This document shows positions 1 through 5,971 of a DNA stretch of 7,645 bases, one piece after another; within the stretch, counting starts at the first letter, position 1, and each line of letters opens with the position of its first letter. A program made the translations under genes and the position numbers. This DNA comes from a bacterium (GTDB lineage Bacteria; Zixibacteria; MSB-5A5; GN15; FEB-12). Location: NCBI GenBank assembly GCA_030640905.1, contig DAOWIM010000035.1, forward strand, positions 1-7,645. The letters are read 5' to 3'. Under the pieces are notes generated by a model. The model did not search any database. It was given only the letters and a program-made list of their open reading frames with translations, and was not told where the DNA came from.

Positions 1-1551
1 CGCCAGATTTATGCTACCGTCGAGAGTCAGATCGACGACCGGCTTCACATCGGGCGGGTTTGCCGAGTTGGCCATCAGGTACGGCAGGAAGTCTTCGATA
101 CGACCGGTCAAATTAAAATCACCTGATGCCGTGCGGCTGGAGAACGAGCGGATGTTGAGAACATTGTTGTCAAAGTACAATTCAAGAGTCAGGGCATCAA
201 TTGGTTCGGGCAGCAGAACAGAATTGTAACGCCCGTTGGTAACGGCAACACTGCCGGAAAAGTCGATATCCTGATACTCTTTGATGTTTCCGGAGAACTT
301 CAGATCAAACTCGCTTTCACCGGCAAGCTGATGTTGACCCTCAGCCGGTAGGAACGGCTGCACAAAAGCGAGATTGAACCGACCGGCGAGTTCGCCGTTG
401 ACGGTTGGATCGTCGAAATTGTCCACCACCAGGTGACCCTTGAGCGGCTGACCATCAAAGGTGCCATCCTCGATATTCAATCGCAAGTTGTTCGGTTTGA
501 AATCAACAATCGCGCGGGCGAACCGCAACTCACCGGCGATATCGCTTCGAGACAAACGCATATCGGTCACCTCGGCGGCACCGTTATATATCATCGGATC
601 GTCGCGCGCGTCATCGTAGTCGATATCCAGATCAAGCCCAAACTCACCGGCGATATCATAATCGGCCAGCATCGCTTTCTGTTCTTCGGAGAAGAATCCA
701 AAAAGGTCAGCCACGGCGATCCGTTCCGCCTTGACGTTTCCACGACCCTGCAGAGTGGTGTCGGAAGCCGAGGGCACAGTCGCCTCTCCCCTCAGTAGAA
801 AACTGAGCCCATTGACTTCCAGATCGGTCTCGTCGAGTTCAATGCGGTGGGTCGCAAGATCGTATTCGACACCATAGTCCAACTCAAACTTCAAGATCGG
901 CAATGCTGCAACACCGGTAAGGGCGATACGCTCAGCCTTAATGGTTCCGCTGGAACGATACACCGTCTCGCGTGGGGTCGCAAGCGACGATGCGATATCG
1001 AGCCCCACAACGTCCAGACTGATCGCAGAGCTATCGTCGGTGTAGCTTAAGTTGCCGCCGTTGATTTCAAGTTTATCAAATGCTATCACCGCCGCTGCCG
1101 CTCGTGCTTCGGAAGGGGTTCCCTCCACCAGTTCGGGGGGAGCTTTTTCGTCGATAGCCGCGAACGTGAAGTTATTGGACCCATCGGCTTTCTTATGCAG
1201 AACAATACGAGGCTGCTCGACAATCAGTTTATCGACCTGAATATTGCCTCTGATCAACGGCCATAGCTGAACTTTGACATCAACATGATCGGCAGTGAGC
1301 ATATGTGCCGGCTCAAAACCGGCTGCGTTGCTGACAGTCACCTTCTCAAGCTGAACGCCCACGCCACCCCAGATCGAGACATCAATCCCCTCAACTGTGA
1401 TCTCTCGCCCAAGCTTTTCGCTGCCGGTTTCGATTGCCAGAGCTTTGATCTTCTCGGCGGGAAAAAACAGTTTCAGACCCACAACGGCCAGAATGAGCAC
1501 AACCAGAAATATCCCGGCCAACCAGAGCAATATCTTAAGTAGTTTTTTCAT
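1..1551 (-). CDS. AsmA-family membrane-anchored protein, N-terminal 517 residues (3' end outside window)
   Basis: The frame is open from an ATG at 1549-1551 to the window edge with no stop, giving 517 residues. Residues 2-6 are basic (KKLLK). A single hydrophobic helix follows at about 7-29, then a conserved AsmA-type stretch (FFPAEKIKALA, then GREITVEGIDVSIWGG) at about 29-63. The rest is beta-rich, with alternating hydrophobic residues and G/D turns. The part at about 411-486 (SGNIKEYQDIDFSG, LDGSINLA further on) looks like the repeating strands of the AsmA/DUF748 and TamB-like bridge proteins. Known members are anchored in the inner membrane, project into the periplasm, and are linked to outer-membrane homeostasis and phospholipid movement. 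The start is supported by AAGGA 4 nt upstream. It follows the terminator of the hydrolase gene, so it probably has its own promoter. The family call is firm; the exact subfamily and substrate cannot be read because the C-terminal AsmA_2 region is missing. Confidence 0.85.
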   Translation of the reverse strand, partial: MKKLLKILLWLAGIFLVVLILAVVGLKLFFPAEKIKALAIETGSEKLGREITVEGIDVSIWGGVGVQLEKVTVSNAAGFEPAHMLTADHVDVKVQLWPLIRGNIQVDKLIVEQPRIVLHKKADGSNNFTFAAIDEKAPPELVEGTPSEARAAAAVIAFDKLEINGGNLSYTDDSSAISLDVVGLDIASSLATPRETVYRSSGTIKAERIALTGVAALPILKFELDYGVEYDLATHRIELDETDLEVNGLSFLLRGEATVPSASDTTLQGRGNVKAERIAVADLFGFFSEEQKAMLADYDIAGEFGLDLDIDYDDARDDPMIYNGAAEVTDMRLSRSDIAGELRFARAIVDFKPNNLRLNIEDGTFDGQPLKGHLVVDNFDDPTVNGELAGRFNLAFVQPFLPAEGQHQLAGESEFDLKFSGNIKEYQDIDFSGSVAVTNGRYNSVLLPEPIDALTLELYFDNNVLNIRSFSSRTASGDFNLTGRIEDFLPYLMANSANPPDVKPVVDLTLDGSINLA

Positions 1552-1567
1552 CTGTTCCTTATACTTC

Positions 1568-1613
1568 AGTCTAAGACGTTTGTACCAACCACAGAGGCAT
1601 CTTAGTCTGAGAC
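1568..1613. repeat. Two copies of a GTCTnAGAC palindrome, possible operator pair
   Basis: AGTCTAAGAC lies at 1568-1577 and AGTCTGAGAC at 1604-1613. They differ only at the central base, and each contains a perfect 4+1+4 palindrome (GTCT-n-AGAC). Their centres are 36 bp apart. Together they also form an imperfect long inverted repeat (1567-1576 against 1600-1609, one mismatch). They lie in the short non-coding gap upstream of the AsmA-family gene, and the distal copy falls between the candidate -35 and -10 boxes. This arrangement suits a dimeric repressor site. No regulator gene is visible in the window, so the function is inference. Confidence 0.4.
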
Positions 1614-1627
1614 ACGCCCCCGATCAA
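1599..1627 (-). promoter_or_regulatory. Candidate sigma70-type promoter of the AsmA-family gene
   Basis: On the minus strand TTGATC (1627-1622) is separated by 17 bp from TAAGAT (1604-1599). Each hexamer matches the consensus at 4 of 6 positions. Transcription would start near 1592, leaving a leader of about 40 nt before the ATG at 1551. The location just after the upstream terminator makes a promoter expected here. The box quality is modest. Confidence 0.3.
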
Positions 1628-1628
1628 T

Positions 1629-1652
1629 AAAAAAACGGGCCGAAGCCCGTTT
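1629..1652 (-). terminator. Intrinsic terminator with UUCG tetraloop
   Basis: Read on the minus strand, AAACGGGC, TTCG, GCCCGTTT form a perfect 8-bp stem closed by a TTCG loop (1652-1633). The T run continues to 1629, giving seven consecutive Ts. It starts 24 nt after the stop codon of the hydrolase gene and so ends that transcript. The C(UUCG)G loop is an exceptionally stable tetraloop and is common in bacterial terminators. Confidence 0.93.
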
Positions 1653-1676
1653 CATTGTCTCTCTGTGCGGTGTTGT

Positions 1677-2354
1677 TTAGACGCTGCAGCCTTCGCCCGG
1701 TTTGAGGATCACGACCTCGGCGTTCTTCACCTTAGCAGCAAAAGCGGCTGCATCCTGAGCAATTAAGTCCCAGGTGTTGTAATGGATCGGCACGACTTTC
1801 TTCGGTTGCAAAAACTCAACCGCTTTGATCGCATCGTCGGGGTCCATCGTGAAGTTGTCACCAATCGGAACGAAGGCCAGATCGATATCATTCATCTCGC
1901 CGATCAGTTTCATGTCATAGAAAAGGCCGGTGTCGCCGGCGTGGTAGATCGTCTTGCCACCGATTGTCACTAGAAATCCGACCGGCGGGCCAGTGTACTG
2001 CGAAGCATCGGGACCGTAGCCGCCACCATGATGCGCGATAGTCGCCTTGACGCGGCCAAAATCAAAATTGTGGCCACCGCCGATGTGCAACGGGTGCGTC
2101 TTGACGCCTTCTTTGCCAACCAGATTGACCAGCTCAAATGTTCCGATAACAGTAGCGTCGTTCCTCTTGGCAATACTGACCGCATCACCGATATGATCGC
2201 CATGGCCGTGGGTCACCAAGACGTAACCGGCTTCGATATCATCGGCTTTTGCCGCCGCGACCGGGTTATCGGTCAGGAACGGATCGATAATGAGCTTATG
2301 GTTTCCCTCGGTAATGGTGACGCAGGCGTGTCCTAAGAATTTCACTTCAGGCAT
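1677..2354 (-). CDS. UPF0173 family metal-dependent hydrolase (metallo-beta-lactamase fold)
   Basis: A 225-residue single-domain protein of the usual length for UPF0173. The metal-binding motif THGHGDH occupies residues 48-54 (H49, H51, D53, H54). Further family motifs are the opening FLGHACVTI (6-14), IIDPFLTDNP (22-31), AHHGGGYG (107-114), YHAGDT (137-142, with the bridging D141) and PIHYNTW (189-195, with H191). No signal peptide is seen, so it is cytoplasmic. The fold hydrolyses esters, phosphodiesters or similar bonds with a two-metal centre; the natural substrate of this family is not established. The start at 2354 is chosen over an in-frame TTG at 2390 because AAGGAGG sits 5 nt upstream, the family's N-terminus begins here, and the predicted transcript starts downstream of the TTG. 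The gene is preceded by a promoter-like element and followed by a terminator, so it may be transcribed alone as well as by read-through. Confidence 0.93.
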   Translation of the reverse strand: MPEVKFLGHACVTITEGNHKLIIDPFLTDNPVAAAKADDIEAGYVLVTHGHGDHIGDAVSIAKRNDATVIGTFELVNLVGKEGVKTHPLHIGGGHNFDFGRVKATIAHHGGGYGPDASQYTGPPVGFLVTIGGKTIYHAGDTGLFYDMKLIGEMNDIDLAFVPIGDNFTMDPDDAIKAVEFLQPKKVVPIHYNTWDLIAQDAAAFAAKVKNAEVVILKPGEGCSV

Positions 2355-2359
2355 TATGT

Positions 2360-2366
2360 CCTCCTT
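2360..2366 (-). promoter_or_regulatory. Strong ribosome binding site deciding the hydrolase start
   Basis: AAGGAGG followed by ACATA and ATG: a near-perfect Shine-Dalgarno sequence with 5-nt spacing. It fixes translation at 2354 and argues against the longer in-frame TTG start 36 nt upstream. Confidence 0.85.
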
Positions 2367-2390
2367 GAGTTTTTCACTGGCACTACTCAA

Positions 2391-2419
2391 TAGATAGTTG
2401 TTGCCGACCGCTTTGTCAA
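2391..2419 (-). promoter_or_regulatory. Candidate promoter of the UPF0173 hydrolase gene
   Basis: On the minus strand a perfect -35 consensus TTGACA (2419-2414) is followed after exactly 17 bp by TATCTA (2396-2391). The second hexamer matches the -10 consensus only in its first three bases. The predicted start near 2384 leaves a 30-nt leader with the ribosome binding site. It lies wholly in the 75-nt gap after the pentapeptide-repeat gene. No terminator is visible in that gap, so read-through from upstream is also possible. Confidence 0.5.
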
Positions 2420-2429
2420 TGACGCGCGG

Positions 2430-3560
2430 CTAAACTGTCCGCCGCCGGAAGAGGCGTCGCAAGGCCAGCACCAAAAACGTCACTAAGACAAGAGCAAACA
2501 GAGTCTCCAACGACACGATCGCACGCTGCCAGGGCTCAGTCAGATAGTCTGCTATCTCTCCCCGGCCAAAGGTCACAAAGGATAGATTGAGAGCGACCGC
2601 ATCCCAGTACATGTCCCAACTGAGAGACCGGCCATAGTAGTAGCCTGAGACGCGACCAAAGTTGATCCCAGTTCGAATGAAGACAAGCGGAAAAAGCAGA
2701 AGCATTGCCGCCAGCCAAAGGAGGGGGCGAACGTAGCTGACCCCGTAAACCGAGAATAATCGGTAGAGACGGTTAGCCAGCCAATAGCGGAAGCTTCGAT
2801 TAACTTTGCGAAGGACATCCTGCTGACCGATGTAGAAAGCGTTCGCCTCCTGGTGCCGGGACCGATCCAAATAGTGCCTCTCGAGATCCGCGTAGAGGTC
2901 GGCCACCCCTTCCCAGTCCTTTTGCTCTGGATTGAGTTCATCGGCGACCGCCCTCCGGAAAAAGAACTTCCGGCCCCAAAGGGTTCGCCTGATCGGCCAC
3001 GTCACGTTGACGAACTTAAGTCGGCTGCAGTCTGTGCCGATGAAGAGACAGTTGTCGAGAGACATATTCGCAAAGCCGATAGCCCCATCCCCCTTGAAAT
3101 CGAGCCATTTAAAATCTGCCTTCTGCATAAACTCTGTTTGCGAGAATGTGGTTTTGCCGAAGAACTGTGCCCATCGAAAACGCGCCTCGCCCACAAAACT
3201 GACCATTTCAAAATGCGCCTGGCCTAAGAATTCCGTCCCAATGAAATATGCCCTGCCTGAAAAATGAGTTCCGCCGATATAGGCCGCCCCCAGAAATTTC
3301 ACGGCTCCAAAATGTACGTCCTTCTTGATCTCCTTCGGCAGTCTCCACCCTCGCTCGGGGAACACGAAACGCGTCAGGTCAAAGTATTCGGCGGATTCAT
3401 CGGCAAAGATTTCATCCAGTTCACTCTGAAAATCCTCTGCATCCTTGTCCTCTCTCTCTGAGTGGCAGAGGCATTTGTTATCATCCCTATAGAGCTCACG
3501 GTCACATAGCTTGCCGTGATGCATCATGACCTGGCAAGTTTTTGGTGATTTGTCTGGCAT
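2430..3560 (-). CDS. Pentapeptide-repeat membrane protein with N-terminal Cys/His cluster and C-terminal pore-like module
   Basis: A 376-residue protein with four visible parts. Residues 9-33 hold C9, C19, C30, C32 and H33, spaced like the small zinc-binding-type motif (C...G..C...C..H) found at the front of some pentapeptide-repeat proteins. An acidic linker covers about 35-60. Residues 82-156 form a regular coil with aromatic or hydrophobic positions at 84, 89, 95, 100, 106, 111, 117, 122, 128, 133, 139, 144, 150 and 155, a strict 5+6 alternation that fits the Pentapeptide_3 type of right-handed beta-helix. A helical, charged stretch (about 211-262) leads to two membrane helices (about 279-295 and 349-367), with a pore-helix-like segment (about 317-340) between them and a basic tail. 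This is the topology of the two-helix ion-channel family, but the filter reads TFGRGE (330-335). Both ends are probably cytoplasmic. AGGAAGG 9 nt upstream supports the ATG at 3560. Ion conduction is inference; the specific function is unknown. Confidence 0.85.
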   Translation of the reverse strand: MPDKSPKTCQVMMHHGKLCDRELYRDDNKCLCHSEREDKDAEDFQSELDEIFADESAEYFDLTRFVFPERGWRLPKEIKKDVHFGAVKFLGAAYIGGTHFSGRAYFIGTEFLGQAHFEMVSFVGEARFRWAQFFGKTTFSQTEFMQKADFKWLDFKGDGAIGFANMSLDNCLFIGTDCSRLKFVNVTWPIRRTLWGRKFFFRRAVADELNPEQKDWEGVADLYADLERHYLDRSRHQEANAFYIGQQDVLRKVNRSFRYWLANRLYRLFSVYGVSYVRPLLWLAAMLLLFPLVFIRTGINFGRVSGYYYGRSLSWDMYWDAVALNLSFVTFGRGEIADYLTEPWQRAIVSLETLFALVLVTFLVLALRRLFRRRTV

Positions 3561-3564
3561 AAGG

Positions 3565-3626
3565 CTATGCCTTCCTCAGGTAAATGGGTAACGCTGGTAT
3601 CGTTCTGCGCAACAGAGACATTGCAT
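3565..3626 (-). other. Two overlapping leader reading frames before the pentapeptide-repeat gene
   Basis: A strong ribosome binding sequence, AGGAGG (3636-3631), precedes two ATGs. One at 3626 opens 16 codons ending at TGA (3578-3576), in the same frame as the main gene. The other at 3621 opens 18 codons ending at TAG (3567-3565), four nt before the main ATG. The region lies in the 102-nt gap after mnmA, where no terminator is visible. Either frame could be a leader peptide coupling translation to the main gene, or the site may be a remnant of a longer N-terminus. There is no homology evidence for either peptide. Confidence 0.25.
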
Positions 3627-3662
3627 CTCCCCTCCTATGAGAAGCCCAATGTTATCCTCCGC

Positions 3663-4748
3663 CTAAGCGATCACGCCGCCGCCGAGAAGGATGTCGTCAT
3701 CAAAGAAGACCGCCGATTGGCCGGGAGTGATTGCACGCTGCTTTTGCTTAAAGGTAACACGGACCGAACCGTCGGTCAAGGGCGTAACGAGGGCCGGAGC
3801 CGGTTTGTGCCGGTAGCGGATTTTGACCTCGGCCTCAAACGGTTCACCCGGAGCCTCAATTGCCACCCAATTGACACCTTCAGCAGATAATTCGGACTGG
3901 AATAGTGACTCGTCGCCGCCGACAATCACGCGGTGGTTGGCTACATCGACCTTCTGCACATAAAGCGGTGTCGGATACGCAATACCCAATCCCCGACGCT
4001 GCCCAATTGTAAAATACGCCGTGCCTTCGTGACGACCAAGGACGGTGCCGTCGGTGTGCACAATCTCGCCCGGCGCGGCGACAAGGCCGTGCTTGTCGTC
4101 CCAGTCACGCAGGAAACGACGGTAGTCATCATCGGCCACAAAACAAATCTCGCGCGACTCAGCTTTCTCGGCAGTACGAAGGTCATGTTTGGTAGCGATC
4201 TGCCGCACTTCCGATTTGTTCAGCCCGCCGAGCGGCATCAATGTTTTCGCCAACGCCTCCTGGGTGATGCCCCATAGTACGTAGGCTTGATCGCGGGTAG
4301 AATCGACACCCTTGCGGAGACAGTAGCGACCGTTATCCCGCTTCTCGATTTTTGCATAATGACCGGTGGCAATGAAGTCGCAGCCAATCTCTTCGGCTTT
4401 GCGCAGGAACGCGTTCCACTTCAGATCGGTGTTGCACCGGATGCACGGGTTGGGTGTCCGCCCGGCTTTGTATTCGGCTACAAAATTGTCGATGACATCG
4501 CAACGAAACTGTTTGGACATGTTCAGGACATAGAACGGTGCGTCGATAGCATCGCAAACAATGCGACAGTCGGTGATCGAATCAATCGTGCAACAGCGAC
4601 CGTCACGATAGATATCGCCGCCGACCTCGGCGTAATCCCACAGCTTCATGTGAGCGCCGACAATCTCGTAACCCTGTTCTTTGAGGAGAAAGGCTGCCAC
4701 CGACGAGTCAACGCCGCCGGACATAGCCACCAGGACTTTGCGCGCCAT
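3663..4748 (-). CDS. mnmA: tRNA-specific 2-thiouridylase MnmA (TrmU)
   Basis: Puts sulfur on C2 of the wobble uridine U34 in tRNAs for Lys, Glu and Gln, using ATP to adenylate the base and a protein persulfide as sulfur donor. The 361 residues match the family's length. The ATP-binding P-loop is SGGVDSS (10-16). The active-site segment NPCIRCN (100-106) carries C102 and C105, and the second catalytic cysteine is C202 in REICFV. By alignment with E. coli MnmA (D99-x-x-C102, C199), C105 is the nucleophile and C102 occupies the Asp position, making this the CxxC+C type. The central domain shows GRHEGTAYFTIGQRRGLGI (238-256), and the C-terminal barrel is complete up to the TAG at 3663-3665. The ATG at 4748 begins 11 nt after the desulfurase stop without a clear ribosome binding site, suggesting translational coupling. 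Several further cysteines (52, 53, 61, 65, 83) are present. Confidence 0.97.
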   Translation of the reverse strand: MARKVLVAMSGGVDSSVAAFLLKEQGYEIVGAHMKLWDYAEVGGDIYRDGRCCTIDSITDCRIVCDAIDAPFYVLNMSKQFRCDVIDNFVAEYKAGRTPNPCIRCNTDLKWNAFLRKAEEIGCDFIATGHYAKIEKRDNGRYCLRKGVDSTRDQAYVLWGITQEALAKTLMPLGGLNKSEVRQIATKHDLRTAEKAESREICFVADDDYRRFLRDWDDKHGLVAAPGEIVHTDGTVLGRHEGTAYFTIGQRRGLGIAYPTPLYVQKVDVANHRVIVGGDESLFQSELSAEGVNWVAIEAPGEPFEAEVKIRYRHKPAPALVTPLTDGSVRVTFKQKQRAITPGQSAVFFDDDILLGGGVIA

Positions 4749-4759
4749 CGTAATACCCG

Positions 4760-5932
4760 CTACTGTTTTATTGATTTATAGATCGGTGACATCGAACGCA
4801 GATGTTCTACTATCGGTGGCAGTTCGGTCAGGACGTAGTCAAGCTGCTCCCTGGTAGTGGATCGACCCAACGAAAACCGTACCGCACCCTGCCCAAGAAT
4901 CGGCGGGACATCCATCGCCATCAGGACATGCGAAGGTTCGGTCACACCGGAGGTACAAGCCGAACCGGACGAGGCGGCAATGTGCTTGATGTCAAGCGAG
5001 AGAACCGTTGACTCTCCTTCGATACCCTCAAACGACAGGCTGACTGTCGAGGGAATGCGATGTTGACGCGAACCGTTGAAATGGACATCGGGAATCTTAC
5101 CCATGACGCCGTCGATAAAATACTCGGCCAGTTCGCTCATACGGCTATAATCGTCCTGGAGTCTCTTCTGCGCGATTTCAAGCGTCCGGGCCAGACCAAC
5201 CGCACCGGCGACGTTCTCCGTACCGGGGCGACGTCGTTTTTCGTGGCCGCCACCGTAGAAGAGCGGGGCAATCTTGACACCCTGTCGTATAAACAACGCG
5301 CCGACACCTTTGGGGCCGTAAATCTTGTGCGCCGTGAGCGAGAGAAGGTCAACATCGAGGGCAGCAACGTCCACGTCGATTTTCCCAATCGCCTGAACAG
5401 CGTCGGTGTGGAAGAGCGCATCGTACTGGTGGGTAATTCGAGCCAGCGGTTCGATATCCTGAACCGTACCGGTTTCGTTGTTGGCCAGCATCACCGAAAC
5501 AACGCTCGTGTTGTCGGTGATTCTATCGGTGAGCGAGTCGGGGACGATTCGTCCTTCGTTGTCTACCGGGAGGATATCGAGATCAAAACCTTCCCGACTC
5601 TTGAGATGCTCGGCTGGTTCCAGAACGGCATGGTGTTCGGTCGCTCCGATAATGAGATGGTTCTTAACCTTCCGATACTGGTATGCCGTGCCGAGGATAG
5701 CGATATTATCCGACTCGGTGCCGCCCGATGTAAAATAGAGTTCGGCGGGGCGGCATTTGATAACGGCAGCTACCTGCTCGCGAGCATTTTCAAGCGCCAC
5801 CTTGGCGTCGCGTCCAAACTGATGCACCGAACTGGCATTACCAAAACTTCCGGTCAGGTATGGCAACATCGCCTCGACGACTTCAGGGTCGGTCGGGGTG
5901 GTTGCGTTATGATCGAGGTAAACTTGTTCCAT
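4760..5932 (-). CDS. iscS: Cysteine desulfurase (IscS/NifS family)
   Basis: A PLP enzyme that removes sulfur from L-cysteine, giving alanine and an enzyme persulfide for tRNA thiolation and Fe-S cluster assembly. The 390-residue chain opens with the family signature YLDHNATTP (5-13). GGTESDN (70-76), ATEHHAV (97-103), NNETG (151-155) and HTDAVQA (175-181) shape the cofactor pocket. The PLP-binding lysine is K203 in SLTAHKIYGPKG, and the persulfide cysteine is C326 in SSGSACTSG, on the long-loop arrangement of group I enzymes. RRRPGTEN (233-240) is also conserved. The chain ends near LRSMSPIY as in NifS/IscS relatives. It lies 39 nt after the Omp85 gene and 11 nt before mnmA. No iscU, iscR or hscAB is visible in the window, so its immediate partner here is MnmA. 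The start at 5932 is supported by the conserved N-terminus; the nearest ribosome binding sequence (GGAG) is 11 nt away. The symbol could equally be nifS-like or iscS2. Confidence 0.96.
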   Translation of the reverse strand: MEQVYLDHNATTPTDPEVVEAMLPYLTGSFGNASSVHQFGRDAKVALENAREQVAAVIKCRPAELYFTSGGTESDNIAILGTAYQYRKVKNHLIIGATEHHAVLEPAEHLKSREGFDLDILPVDNEGRIVPDSLTDRITDNTSVVSVMLANNETGTVQDIEPLARITHQYDALFHTDAVQAIGKIDVDVAALDVDLLSLTAHKIYGPKGVGALFIRQGVKIAPLFYGGGHEKRRRPGTENVAGAVGLARTLEIAQKRLQDDYSRMSELAEYFIDGVMGKIPDVHFNGSRQHRIPSTVSLSFEGIEGESTVLSLDIKHIAASSGSACTSGVTEPSHVLMAMDVPPILGQGAVRFSLGRSTTREQLDYVLTELPPIVEHLRSMSPIYKSIKQ

Positions 5933-5971
5933 CTATCAAGTCACTCCATTTTATCGTGGTCGTCCTGCCAA

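Noticed and set aside
433..798. Plus-strand frame of 121 codons, with further plus frames up to 1630
   Set aside because: These are opposite the AsmA-family gene, which is open through the whole region with a coherent beta-repeat translation.
1552..1567. TATAAG just upstream of the AsmA-family ATG as a -10 box
   Set aside because: It overlaps the ribosome binding sequence, would start transcription at the start codon, and has no -35 hexamer at proper spacing.
1677..2354. Antibiotic-resistance beta-lactamase
   Set aside because: The fold is metallo-beta-lactamase, but the motifs are those of the UPF0173 family, there is no signal peptide, and nothing points to drug hydrolysis.
2355..2390. 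A 12-residue longer N-terminus of the UPF0173 hydrolase from a TTG start
   Set aside because: The family begins at the Met at 2354, which has a near-perfect ribosome binding site 5 nt upstream. The predicted transcript starts after the TTG.
4287..4781. Plus-strand frame of 164 codons across the start of mnmA
   Set aside because: It is antisense to the conserved P-loop and active-site region of MnmA, with no domain of its own.
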